A stretch of DNA of 64,000 nucleotides from Streptomyces cacaoi (GTDB lineage Bacteria > Actinomycetota > Actinomycetes > Streptomycetales > Streptomycetaceae). Shown piece by piece: positions 9,189 to 17,089 of the stretch. Every line of letters begins with the position of its first letter. The stretch's first letter is position 1. The DNA is taken from assembly GCF_006539165.1 (NCBI RefSeq), contig NZ_BJMM01000011.1, positions 1 through 64,000 on the forward strand, in the 5' to 3' direction. The notes under the pieces were generated by a model. The model saw nothing but the letters and a program-made list of their open reading frames with translations. It was not told where the DNA came from and ran no database searches. Both the position numbers and the translations under genes were made by a program.

Positions 9189-9865
9189 CCGGCACGGCCA
9201 CTCCCGGCACCCCCGCCGCCCCCACCGAGCAGCCGCCGGTCCGGCTGGTCGTCGTCTCCGCCGGGCTGAGCGAGCCCTCGTCCACCCGGATGCTGGCCGA
9301 CCGGCTCGCCGAGGCCACCCGGCTCGCGCTGGACGAACGCGGCCTGACCGCCGAGGTGCGCACCGTCGAACTGCGCGATCTGGCCGCCCGGATCGCGCAC
9401 ACCTTCGTCACCGGCTTCGCCGCGGGCGAGCTGCGCGACGCGCTCGACGAGGTGGCGGCGGCCGACGGGCTGATCGCCGTCACACCCGTCTTCTCCGCCT
9501 CCTACAGCGGGCTGTTCAAGTCCTTCTTCGACGTCCTCGACAAGGACACGCTCGTGGGCAAGCCCGTCCTGTTCGGCGCCACGGGCGGCACACCCCGGCA
9601 CTCGCTCGTCCTGGACCACGCGCTGCGGCCCCTGTTCAGCTATCTGCGCGCGGTCACCTCGCCCACGGCCGTCTACGCCGCCACCGACGACTGGGCGGCG
9701 GCCGACGACGGCATCACCCCGTCCCTGCCCGGCCGGATCGCCCGGGCCGGCGGCGAGTTCGCCGGGCTGCTGAGCCCCGGCCGCTTCTCCGCCGACGGCC
9801 CCGAACAGGAGGAAGTCCTCCCGTTCGAACAGCAGTTGGCCGCCCTCCGCCTGCCGGAGGAGTGA
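9185..9865 (+). CDS. NAD(P)H-dependent FMN reductase, CE1759 family
   Basis: A 226-residue flavodoxin-fold reductase. The N-terminal VVVSAGLSEPSSTRMLADRL is the phosphate-binding region, and AVTPVFSASYSGLFKSFFD and GATGGTPRHSL are the conserved flavin/substrate segments of the NADPH-dependent FMN reductase family. It overlaps the monooxygenase stop by 4 bp and should supply reduced FMN to it as a two-component system. The role of the pair is unknown; related pairs are often induced by oxidative or electrophilic stress, an inference supported here only by the operator-like repeat upstream. Confidence 0.92.
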   Translation: MTGTATPGTPAAPTEQPPVRLVVVSAGLSEPSSTRMLADRLAEATRLALDERGLTAEVRTVELRDLAARIAHTFVTGFAAGELRDALDEVAAADGLIAVTPVFSASYSGLFKSFFDVLDKDTLVGKPVLFGATGGTPRHSLVLDHALRPLFSYLRAVTSPTAVYAATDDWAAADDGITPSLPGRIARAGGEFAGLLSPGRFSADGPEQEEVLPFEQQLAALRLPEE

Positions 9866-10400
9866 GCCGTCCGCCCGACTCACCGCAATCCCGGGGGTGT
9901 TGAAGGCATCGCGCCGCGCACCCCCGTCCGGTGAAATGGGACGCATGAGCAGTGGCACCGCACGGGCGGGGGCGCGGGCGGCCCGCGTCGGCAGGGCGCG
10001 CGCCGGGCACCGCTGGCCCCCGCCTGCCAGGCCGCCGCCGTGGCGCCTCCCGTCGCCCGCCCGCACCGACCGTCCTCGTCCCGCCCGGTCGCGCGCGCCG
10101 ACGTGTCGACGGAGCCACCTCACACCGCAGGCCAGCGGGGCGTGTCCCAGCGACACCGTCTCGACTCGGGCTCCTCGCCCGTCACCGCATCAGCAGGCAC
10201 CTTCCCCTGCTCGGGGGCGGCGCTTTCGGCCAACCACGGCTCCCCCGCCACCACTTGGCGATGGACGCACTGGCCCCTGCTACGGGTACCTCCCCGAGCC
10301 CCCCGGCGGTAGGCTCCGCGCTGGTCGTTGCGGGGTGGCGGGGTGCTTCGTCGTTCGGCTCGGCCGTCGCTGTCCGCCGTTGCCGACCGGAACGGGCTCC
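9866..10400. other. 535-bp gap, no credible gene
   Basis: Open frames across this interval are Arg/Pro-rich GC artefacts with no domain resemblance and no ribosome-binding site. I see no RNA gene, clear terminator or mobile-element end. It may contain the promoter of the DUF3592 gene that follows, but no consensus could be picked. Confidence 0.4.
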
Positions 10401-10868
10401 ATGTCCTCTTCGTCCTCCGTCCTGTGGATCCTCGGGGCGGCCTTCACCCCCGCCGGGGCCGCCCTCGGCACCGGTATGTACTGGCACATCCGCCGGAGGC
10501 GGGCCCTCCTGCGGGACGGCGCGCGGGCCGAGGGCGTGGTGGCCCGGCTCACGGAACGGCAGATGAAGGGCCCGAGTTCGCACACCACGTCCACGCTCCA
10601 CTCCTCCACGGGGCCCTTCGCCTACGCCCCGGTCATCGCCTGGACCACGGCCGACGGCCGGGCCATGGAGACCGAGTGGAACGTCGCCCGCCCCCAGGAG
10701 CAGGCCCTCGCCGTGGGCACCCCCGTCGAGGTCCGCTACGACCCGGCGAACCCCTCCCGCTGGACGCTCCCCACCGAGGGCAGCGCCCTGTGGTGGCTCT
10801 TCACCGCGGTGGGCGCCCTGTTCACCGTCCTCGGTCTGGGGTTCCTCGGCGGGGCGATGTTCATGTAG
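10401..10868 (+). CDS. DUF3592 membrane protein
   Basis: A 155-residue protein with one N-terminal hydrophobic helix (about 6-27), a soluble core and a C-terminal helix (about 130-153). The core FAYAPVIAWTTADGRAME followed by GTPVEVRYDPANPSRW is the DUF3592 pattern found in many actinobacterial membrane proteins of unknown function. The start was placed at the ATG just before the first hydrophobic segment; no strong ribosome-binding site precedes it. Function is not known. Confidence 0.75.
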   Translation: MSSSSSVLWILGAAFTPAGAALGTGMYWHIRRRRALLRDGARAEGVVARLTERQMKGPSSHTTSTLHSSTGPFAYAPVIAWTTADGRAMETEWNVARPQEQALAVGTPVEVRYDPANPSRWTLPTEGSALWWLFTAVGALFTVLGLGFLGGAMFM

Positions 10869-10904
10869 CGGAGACTGCTCAAGTCCGGGCAGGCGGCCCC
10901 TTGT

Positions 10905-11819
10905 TCAGCTGCCGTCCGACGCGGTGAGGCGGCGCAGTGCCGCGTGCGCGGGCGGGCCCCAGGACGGTTTGCCGCCGGGACGGCCGTGGACGCCGGCGTC
11001 GCCGATGTGGGCGAGGTCGAGCGCGCTCAGCACCGCCCAGCCGCGGGCGCGGCGCAGGGTCGCGGCGTCCGGGTGCGGCCGGTAGGCCGCGTGGAAGAGG
11101 TCGGTGGCGCCGTCCGGCAGCAGGAGCCAGGCGGCGGCGAGGTCGTAGGCGGGGTCACCGGCGAAGAGATCGCCGAAGTCGATGACGCCGCAGAAAGTGC
11201 CGTCCCTGGTGAGGATGTGGGCCGGGTGCAGATCCCCGTGCTGCCACAGGAGGGGGCCCGTCCAGCCGGGCGCTTCGGCGGCGTCCTCCCAGACCGCGCG
11301 GGCGGCGTCCGGGTCGCGGACCAGCCCCCGTTCGACGGCCGAGTCGAGCTGTGCGGCGAAGTGCCCGGCCGTCTCGGTCAGTCGGCCTCCGCGGTCCCGG
11401 CCCGTCGGCGCCCCGTCGGGTGCGGGCCGGTGCAGGGCGGACAGAAAGGCGGCCAAGGCGTCGGCCGCCGCCGCGCACGTCGCGGGTGCGCGGTCGGCCG
11501 GCTCGCCCGGGACCCAGGTGGTGACGAGCCAGGGCCGCGGAAACCGTGCGGAGGGCTCGCCCAGGCGCTGCGGGACGGGGATCTCCAGCGGAAGGCCCCG
11601 GGAGAGCCGGGGCAGCCAGGCGTGCTCCTTGCGCAGCAGTGCGTCGGCGGACTCCGTCGCCCAGGGCACCCGGACGGCGAGGTCGTCGCCGAGCCGCCAC
11701 ACCTGGTTGTCCCAGCCGAGCGCACCGAGTTCCAGGCGGCGGCCCGCCAGGTCGGGGTGCTGCTCGCGCAGCAGCTCCCGGATCAGCGCCTCGGTGATGT
11801 CCGTCCCGGTGACTGCCAT
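10905..11819 (-). CDS. Aminoglycoside phosphotransferase-family (APH-like) kinase
   Basis: About 304 residues with an APH/choline-kinase fold: WDNQVWRLGDDLAVRVPW is the nucleotide-binding strand-loop, HGDLHPAH is the catalytic loop and GVIDFGD the metal-binding loop. The usual catalytic-loop pattern HGDxxxxN ends in His instead of Asn, so activity may be altered. Such proteins phosphorylate small hydroxylated or amino compounds, and resistance should not be assumed. The ATG at 11819 was chosen; a GTG at 11846 in the same frame is possible. It is convergent with the DUF3592 gene. Confidence 0.82.
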   Translation of the reverse strand: MAVTGTDITEALIRELLREQHPDLAGRRLELGALGWDNQVWRLGDDLAVRVPWATESADALLRKEHAWLPRLSRGLPLEIPVPQRLGEPSARFPRPWLVTTWVPGEPADRAPATCAAAADALAAFLSALHRPAPDGAPTGRDRGGRLTETAGHFAAQLDSAVERGLVRDPDAARAVWEDAAEAPGWTGPLLWQHGDLHPAHILTRDGTFCGVIDFGDLFAGDPAYDLAAAWLLLPDGATDLFHAAYRPHPDAATLRRARGWAVLSALDLAHIGDAGVHGRPGGKPSWGPPAHAALRRLTASDGS

Positions 11820-11876
11820 ACGCAGACGGTATCCGGCCGCCCTCACCCGCCCGCACCGAACGGCGCACCCCGGGAC

Positions 11877-12074
11877 TCAGCCGGCGCCCCGCTTCACCTC
11901 GCCGACGAAGGCCGCCCACGCGGGAGTGGAGAACATCAGCGGCTCCCGGCCCACGTCCTGGCTGTCCCGCACGGGGACGAGCCCGTCGCCGGGGACGCGG
12001 CCCGGGGCCCACTCGGCACACGGACCGCCCTGCGGGTCGCTGTGGCCGGACCTGATCCATACCGCTTCGCTCAT
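11877..12074 (-). CDS. DUF397 protein, copy 1
   Basis: A 65-residue DUF397 protein: VWIRSGHSDPQGGPCAEWA, PVRDSQD, and FSTPAWAAFV are the family's conserved segments. DUF397 proteins normally pair with an XRE/DUF5753 regulator; some pairs control development and antibiotic production in Streptomyces. A strong GGAGGA sits before the ATG. No XRE partner is intact here. It is about 70 percent identical by eye to the second copy at 12818-13009, the two flanking the SUMF1-like gene. Confidence 0.9.
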   Translation of the reverse strand: MSEAVWIRSGHSDPQGGPCAEWAPGRVPGDGLVPVRDSQDVGREPLMFSTPAWAAFVGEVKRGAG

Positions 12075-12139
12075 GCCGTTCCTCCAGGGGGACGTCCGGG
12101 CAGACCGCGCCCCCACTGTCCACCCGTGGCCGCCCACCG

Positions 12140-12814
12140 CTACCCCGGCGTGGAGCGGGCGACGCGGAAGCCCACGTCGTCGATGCGGAACGTCGGGTGG
12201 CTGCGGCGCCGTACCGAGGCGCGGCAGCTCCAGTGCTCGTCGGCCCAGCCGCCGCCGCGGAGCACCCGGTAGGTGCCGTACACCTCGGCGTCGTAGACGT
12301 CCCAGCACCAGTTCCACACATTGCCCAGCATGTCGAACAGGCCCCAGGCGTTCGGTCGTCTGCCGCCCACGGGGTGGATCCGGTCGCCCGAGTTGCCGCC
12401 GTACCAGGCGACTTCGTCGAGCGGGCCGTAGCGCGGGCCGGTGGTCTCCGCACGGCAGGCGTGCTCCCATTCGGCCTCGGTGGGCAGCCGGTACCCGTCA
12501 GCCGCGGTGTCCCACTCGGGGGCCTCGGCGTCGGCGTCGAGACGGTACGCGGGCGCGAGCCCCTCACGGCGGGACAGCGCGTTGCAGAAGCGGACCGCGT
12601 CCCACCACGAGACGCCCTCCACGGGCAGCCGGTCGCCCCGGACGCTGCTCGGCCGCTCGCCGGTCACCTGCGCGTACCACGCCTGCGTGACGGGGAACGC
12701 CGACATCCACAGCGGCGCGACCTCCACCGGCCAACTCCGGCTCGTGCGCCGGTCGGACAGCGTCACCCGCCCCGCCGGCACCTCGACCATGGTGCTCTCC
12801 GCCCCCGTCGCCAT
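12140..12814 (-). CDS. SUMF1/formylglycine-enzyme-like protein
   Basis: A 224-residue SUMF1-fold protein with the family landmarks FPVTQAWYAQV, GVSWWDAVRFCNALS, RLPTEAEWEHACR, GNVWNWCWD and RVLRGGGW. True formylglycine-generating enzymes have two active-site cysteines after the RGGS motif. Here the first aligned position is Asp and only the SCRASVR cysteine remains, so copper-dependent FGE chemistry is unlikely. It may be a non-catalytic or differently catalytic SUMF1 relative. It starts 3 bp after the stop of DUF397 copy 2, so the two are translationally coupled. Role unknown. Confidence 0.85.
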   Translation of the reverse strand: MATGAESTMVEVPAGRVTLSDRRTSRSWPVEVAPLWMSAFPVTQAWYAQVTGERPSSVRGDRLPVEGVSWWDAVRFCNALSRREGLAPAYRLDADAEAPEWDTAADGYRLPTEAEWEHACRAETTGPRYGPLDEVAWYGGNSGDRIHPVGGRRPNAWGLFDMLGNVWNWCWDVYDAEVYGTYRVLRGGGWADEHWSCRASVRRRSHPTFRIDDVGFRVARSTPG

Positions 12815-12817
12815 GCG

Positions 12818-13009
12818 CTACACCGTCCGCTTCATCTGTTCCACGAAGGCCGTCCACGCGCACGTCGAGAACCGCAGCGGGGCCCGTCCCACGTCCTTGC
12901 TGTCACGCACCGGAACGCCCTCGCCGCCGGACACGCGCCCCGGGGCCCACTCGACGCACTGCCCGCCCTGCTGGTCGCTGTAGCCGGACCTGATCCACGT
13001 CCCGCTCAT
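12818..13009 (-). CDS. DUF397 protein, copy 2
   Basis: A 63-residue DUF397 protein (TWIRSGYSDQQGGQCVEWA, PVRDSKDVGRAPLRFST). AGGAG precedes the ATG. Upstream, where an XRE/DUF5753 regulator would normally end, only the C-terminal part of such a regulator survives, in a different frame. Similar in sequence and length to copy 1, suggesting local duplication with the SUMF1-like gene between. Confidence 0.9.
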   Translation of the reverse strand: MSGTWIRSGYSDQQGGQCVEWAPGRVSGGEGVPVRDSKDVGRAPLRFSTCAWTAFVEQMKRTV

Positions 13010-13192
13010 GCGCACTCCTGATCTCGCTGATGAGGGCTTCGGATTCGTGCGGCCCCAGTGCGCAGGCCCGGATCCGGTCGTAGTAGGCCTCGGCATTGCT
13101 CACCAGCTTCGGCGCCTCGTAGGACCGCCCTCCCCGTGGCCCCTCAACGTACACAGCGGATTTGGCGTCGTCGAAGTCGAGCAGGGACCGAC
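13006..13192 (-). pseudogene. C-terminal remnant of XRE/DUF5753 regulator
   Basis: Reading leftward, LLDFDDAKSAVYVEG, then an EAPKLVSNAEAYYDRIRA segment and ALGPHESEALISEI reproduce the C-terminal DUF5753 pattern that follows the HTH in DUF397-partner regulators. The HTH and the remainder are missing, no start is present, and the frame runs into the DUF397 start without a normal stop. This is interpreted as a decayed partner gene. Confidence 0.65.
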
Positions 13193-13366
13193 GGTGGGGA
13201 CGTGCGCGAACACCACCCGGCGGAACGTGGCGTCACCCGCGATCATCGCCCCGGCGAACCGGGCGTCGCCGCCGAAGGCCGCCCCGCTGAAGTCGGCGTG
13301 CCCCTCGACCGTCACCCCGCCGAGGACGATGCCTGCCGGGAACTCGGCCCGGTGGAAGAGGAGTCG
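13193..13366 (-). pseudogene. Pentapeptide-repeat fragment
   Basis: One frame encodes about ten pentapeptide-type repeats (FHRAEF, GHADFSGAAFGG, DARFAG, AMIAG, DATFRR). It has no clear start and loses the pattern at about 13208, where the DUF5753 remnant begins in another frame. This looks like a truncated pentapeptide-repeat gene abutting the regulator remnant. It could alternatively be the tail of a short protein starting near 13447. Confidence 0.5.
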
Positions 13367-13447
13367 GCCGGCGCGTCGGGGGGCGGCCCGCCGGGCGGTG
13401 CGGAGGTCATATCCGTGGGACGCGGCTTCCGGGCCCGCGTACGGCAA

Positions 13448-13480
13448 CCGCGGCCCGGTGTGTGGGGCACCGGGCCGCGG
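13448..13480 (-). terminator. Hairpin downstream of the S8 peptidase, distal
   Basis: Arms CCGCGGCCCGGTG (13448-13460) and CACCGGGCCGCGG (13468-13480) are a perfect 13-bp stem with a 7-base loop. It lies about 80 bp past the peptidase stop and probably backs up the closer hairpin. Confidence 0.6.
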
Positions 13481-13491
13481 CTGGGTTCGTG

Positions 13492-13519
13492 CCGGGGAGC
13501 GCGGTGGGGCGCTCCCCGG
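13492..13519 (-). terminator. Hairpin downstream of the S8 peptidase, proximal
   Basis: CCGGGGAGCG (13492-13501) pairs perfectly with CGCTCCCCGG (13510-13519) around an 8-base loop, 40 bp after the S8 peptidase stop. Likely the main terminator of that gene. Confidence 0.65.
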
Positions 13520-13558
13520 GTGGTGCTGAGTTGTGCTGAGCGGTGCTGCTCTGCCGTC

Positions 13559-14764
13559 TTACTCGACGATGTTGAGCAGCAGGTTCGGCGAGCCCGGGCC
13601 CGGGTTGCCGACGACGTCCTTCGAGGCGCCCTCGGTCAGGGCCTTGGACACCGCGTCGGGGGTGGCGTCCTTGTGGCCGGCCAGGTAGACGGCTGCCGCG
13701 CCCGCGACGTGCGGGGAGGCCATGGACGTGCCCGAGATGGTGTCGGTGGCGTCGTCACCGGAGTTCCAGGCGCCGGTGATGTCCACGCCGGGCGCGTACA
13801 GGTCGACGACCTCGCCGTAGTTGGAGAAGTCGGCCTGTGCGTCGGTGTTGTCCGTGGCGCCGACGGTGAGGGCCTCCGGAACGCGTGCGGGCGAGCTGTT
13901 CCCCGCGTCCGAGGACTCATTACCGGCGGCCACCGCGAAGGTGACACCGGCCTTGATCGAGTTCTGGACAGCGGTGTCCAGCGCCTCGTCGGCCCCGCCG
14001 CCGAGGGACATGTTGGCGACCGACGGGGACTTGGCGTTCTTGGTCACCCAGTCGATGCCGGACACGACCTGCTCGGTGGTGCCGCTGCCGTTGTCGTCGA
14101 GCACGCGGACGGCGACGACGTCGGCCTTCTTGGCGACACCGTGCGCCTCGCCCGCGACGGTGCTGGCGACGTGCGTGCCGTGACCGTTGCCGTCGGTGGC
14201 GTCGTCGTCGCCGTCGACGGCGTCGAAGCCGCTGCTGGCGCGACCGCCGAAGTCCTTGTGGGTGGTGCGGACCCCGGTGTCGATGATGTACGCGGTGACG
14301 CCCTCACCGGCGCTGTCCGGGTACACGTACTTCTTGTCGAGGTTCAGTTCGGGGGTGTCGATGCGGTCGAGGCCCCAGGAGGGCGGGTCGGCCTGCTCGG
14401 CGGTGATGGTGTGCTTCTGGTTGGCGAAGACCTTGTCGACGGCCGGGTCGGCCGCCAGCTCCTTGGCCTCCTTCTCGGACATCTGCGCCGAGTAGCCGTT
14501 GAGGGCCGCGGTGAAGGTTCTCTTCACCTTGCCGCCGTGCTCGTTGATGACGGACTTGCCCTTGGCCGCCGCCGACTTGGTGCTCACCGCCGACTTCTTC
14601 ATCGTGACGATGTAGCTGCCCTTGACCGCCTGCGCGGAGTGGGCGCCGACGACGGTGCCTTCGGCGGGCGAGGCGGTCGCCGGGAGTGCGGAGACCGTGC
14701 CGATGGCCGCCGCCGCGACGGCGGCCGATATGCCGAGGGCTACTTTCCTGCGCGTCACTGCCAT
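13559..14764 (-). CDS. Secreted subtilisin-like serine peptidase (S8)
   Basis: A 401-residue preproenzyme. Residues 1-32 are a Sec-type signal peptide (RRK then a hydrophobic stretch to ATA). An inhibitor-I9 propeptide follows at about 48-120 (SYIVTMKKSAV to KVFANQKH). The catalytic domain has Asp162 in IIDTGV, His195 in GNGHGTHVAS, oxyanion Asn282 in AVAAGNESSD and Ser347 in SGTSMASPHVAG. It is expected to act extracellularly on proteins after autoprocessing. A strong GAGGAGG precedes the ATG, two stem-loops follow the stop, and it is likely monocistronic. The next gene upstream, a TrmB/LuxR regulator on the same strand, could control it. Confidence 0.95.
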   Translation of the reverse strand: MAVTRRKVALGISAAVAAAAIGTVSALPATASPAEGTVVGAHSAQAVKGSYIVTMKKSAVSTKSAAAKGKSVINEHGGKVKRTFTAALNGYSAQMSEKEAKELAADPAVDKVFANQKHTITAEQADPPSWGLDRIDTPELNLDKKYVYPDSAGEGVTAYIIDTGVRTTHKDFGGRASSGFDAVDGDDDATDGNGHGTHVASTVAGEAHGVAKKADVVAVRVLDDNGSGTTEQVVSGIDWVTKNAKSPSVANMSLGGGADEALDTAVQNSIKAGVTFAVAAGNESSDAGNSSPARVPEALTVGATDNTDAQADFSNYGEVVDLYAPGVDITGAWNSGDDATDTISGTSMASPHVAGAAAVYLAGHKDATPDAVSKALTEGASKDVVGNPGPGSPNLLLNIVE

Positions 14765-14870
14765 GGGGAGGGTTCCTCCTCGTGTGGGGGGTGCGCTGTG
14801 GGGTGCGCAGTCAGGAACCTAAGTGGGTGACGCGAGCGGGACAAGACCGCGGCAGGAAACGGCAGTTCGC

Positions 14871-15998
14871 TCAAGCGTGCCCATTGAGGGCGGTTCGGAC
14901 ATCCCCGCGGCGGGTGCCGGCACGGGAGCTCGCGGGGCTGCGGGCGGCGTCCCGGCGCGGCGAGGGAGCGGTGGCCTGCGGCACCCAGCCGAGGCTCGCG
15001 GCACGCATCCCCAGCTGGAACCGTGTGGTGGCGCCGAGCCGTTCCATCAGCCCGTGCAGCCGGCGCTGGAACGTGCGGTAACTCACCCCCAGTTGACGGG
15101 CCATCACCTGGTCGGTCATGCCCGTCGTCAGCAGCGCCAGCAGCCGTGCCTCCTCGGCGTCCGGCCCGCCGGACGCGCCGGGTCTGCGGCCCGCGAGGTA
15201 CTCGGAGATGGGCAGCGCACGGCCCCACAGCACCTCGAAGAACTCGCACAAGACCTCCAGCAGCCCGGAGGGATGCACGACGACGCTGCTGACCAGCTCG
15301 TTCGGTGCGGCACGCAGCGGTATGAGGGCGAGTCGGTCGTCGGCGATGAGCATCTTCGTCGGGGTGTCCGCCATCACCCGCGCCTCCTCGCCGAGTTCGG
15401 CGCACGCCTCGATGTCCGTGTTGAGCCGGTGGTCGAAGGTGGCCAGCCCCTCGGTGTCGTAGATGACCCGGTAGGCGATGCCCCGGCCCAGCATCTGGGC
15501 CTGGACGGGCATCATGCCGGTCTTCGGATCGAGCCGGTCGGGGTCGCTGTTGGCGTACGGGGGGCGGTCTATGCCGCGGATCTCACCGCGTGCGCTGCGC
15601 TGGAGCTGGTCGACCTGGCGGATGACGGCGGCCCGGCCGGTGACGATCTCCACCAGGTCCAGCGGGTCGCGGCCCTCGGAGTTGGCACGGAAGCGCGTGG
15701 CCAGCAACTGGATGTGCCGACGGGTACGTTGGAGCTCCTCCTCGCGGGCGACCAGCAGCGATTCGAAGGCCACCTCGGGCGCCACCGGCAGATAGCGCTC
15801 CTCGCCGCCGCGCCCCTGGGGCCGGTCGGCGTCGAACCGGCCCACGAGGTTCAGCCGCTCCAGGGATTCCAGGGCGGCGCGCACGCGTGCCGTGCCCAGC
15901 CCGAGGGCCGAGCGGAGGTCGGGGACGGTGACGGCGCCGTCGACGAGCGCCTCGTAGATCTGCTGCTGGACAGGGTCGAGATCCAGGGCATCCAACAT
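14871..15998 (-). CDS. TrmB/LuxR-type transcriptional regulator
   Basis: About 375 residues. The N-terminus (LDPVQQQIYEALVDG, PDLRSALGLGTARVRAALE) is a TrmB-like winged helix, the middle is a sensor region, and the C-terminal LLTTGMTDQVMARQLGVS with YRTFQRRLHGLMERL is a LuxR-type HTH. This composite architecture is common in Streptomyces regulators of secreted enzymes and specialised metabolism. The ATG at 15998 was chosen because AGGA lies 8 bp before it; a GTG at 16016 is also in frame. It is transcribed toward the S8 peptidase gene. Confidence 0.88.
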   Translation of the reverse strand: MLDALDLDPVQQQIYEALVDGAVTVPDLRSALGLGTARVRAALESLERLNLVGRFDADRPQGRGGEERYLPVAPEVAFESLLVAREEELQRTRRHIQLLATRFRANSEGRDPLDLVEIVTGRAAVIRQVDQLQRSARGEIRGIDRPPYANSDPDRLDPKTGMMPVQAQMLGRGIAYRVIYDTEGLATFDHRLNTDIEACAELGEEARVMADTPTKMLIADDRLALIPLRAAPNELVSSVVVHPSGLLEVLCEFFEVLWGRALPISEYLAGRRPGASGGPDAEEARLLALLTTGMTDQVMARQLGVSYRTFQRRLHGLMERLGATTRFQLGMRAASLGWVPQATAPSPRRDAARSPASSRAGTRRGDVRTALNGHA

Positions 15999-16143
15999 GC
16001 TGGGCATCCTGGTCACGGTGGCGAGTTCACGTCAATGGCCGAACGGCGCCAACGCTCGTTCACTTCCACAACAACCCTGCGGAAATCCGCGGCCCGGCCC
16101 CCGCACCGATACCCGGGGAGGGCATCCCACTAAGCTGCGGCCC

Positions 16144-16872
16144 ATGCGGACGAGCGGCGACGGACGGCGGCGGCACGCCACCGGGTGGTGCGGCCGCCTT
16201 CTGCTGTTCACGGCGCTGCTGCTGGGCATCGTCACCATGCACACGCTCGGCCATCCGTCCTCCGGCCACGGCTCGGCGGGCGACTCCCCCGCGGCACACG
16301 CGCCGCACACGGCACTCACCGCACACGACTCCCCCGCCGCCCAGGGACCCCACCGGCCGGACACGGCTCCTCCGGCACACCCGCCACTCGCGGCACAGCC
16401 GTCCTTCACGGCGCACTCCCCGCTCGATCCGCCCGCCCCGGAGGCGCCCCCGACCCGGGCGTCCGCCCTCCCGGACAGCGCCTCGCCCGCGTCCGCCCCG
16501 CACGGGAACAGGACGCAGACGGACGGGACGCAGGCGGACGGGACGCAGGAGGGAGGGCCCCGGGAGGACGGCGTTCACACCGACGGGGCCGCCCCCGCAG
16601 AGGCGGGTGCCGCGCAGGCCGGGAACCCCTCCGCGCCCGCGGAGAAGCCGCACGGGCTCGGTACCGACCCGATGTCCGTGTGCCTCGCCGTCCTCGCCGC
16701 CTGGCCGGTCCTCGCGCTGCTCGGCGCCCTGACGCTGCTCGCCTCGCTGTGGTCGGCGGTCCGCGAGCCGCTCACGCACCAGCTCGCCCGGATACGGCGC
16801 GCCCTGCGGCCCGTCGCCCCTCCCGGCCGTACCGCACTACGCCTCGCACAGCTGTCGATCCTGCGGATCTAG
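16144..16872 (+). CDS. His/Pro-rich membrane protein, DUF6153-like
   Basis: A 242-residue protein. A hydrophobic helix near the N-terminus (RLLLFTALLLGIVTMHTLGH) is followed by a long His/Pro/Ala-rich extracytoplasmic region (about 40-175) containing many AAH, PAHP and DGTQ elements, then DPMSVCLAVLAAWP begins a second helix and the tail is basic. The pattern resembles small DUF6153 proteins. It lies 217 bp before the multicopper oxidase on the same strand. The density of histidine suggests metal (copper) handling, an inference from composition and context. The Pro/Ala-rich segment is longer than I would expect. Confidence 0.65.
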   Translation: MRTSGDGRRRHATGWCGRLLLFTALLLGIVTMHTLGHPSSGHGSAGDSPAAHAPHTALTAHDSPAAQGPHRPDTAPPAHPPLAAQPSFTAHSPLDPPAPEAPPTRASALPDSASPASAPHGNRTQTDGTQADGTQEGGPREDGVHTDGAAPAEAGAAQAGNPSAPAEKPHGLGTDPMSVCLAVLAAWPVLALLGALTLLASLWSAVREPLTHQLARIRRALRPVAPPGRTALRLAQLSILRI

Positions 16873-17089
16873 CCTCCCGGCGGACCCGAGCGCACCCGTC
16901 CGCCCGGCCCCTTCCGGGCCGGACCCCGCAGCACCGCACGGCTGCCGTGCCCGTCCGGCACGGCCCCGCCGTCCCTCCGTCGTGCCCGCGCCCCCGTCGC
17001 GGCCGCACGCGCGCGCTCGCCGTTCCGCCCCACCACCGCACCGGGACCGAAGAGTTCATGCGATCGACACACCCCGTGAGGTGACGGAC

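Noticed and set aside
9952..10566. A 204-codon gene in the 9866-10400 gap
   Set aside because: Arg/Pro/Ala-biased product with no ribosome-binding site, overlapping the better DUF3592 gene in another frame.
10905..11819. An aminoglycoside-resistance gene
   Set aside because: The APH fold is shared by many kinases of other small molecules, and the catalytic loop is atypical.
12140..12814. A true formylglycine-generating enzyme
   Set aside because: One of the two active-site cysteine positions is Asp, so only fold similarity is claimed.
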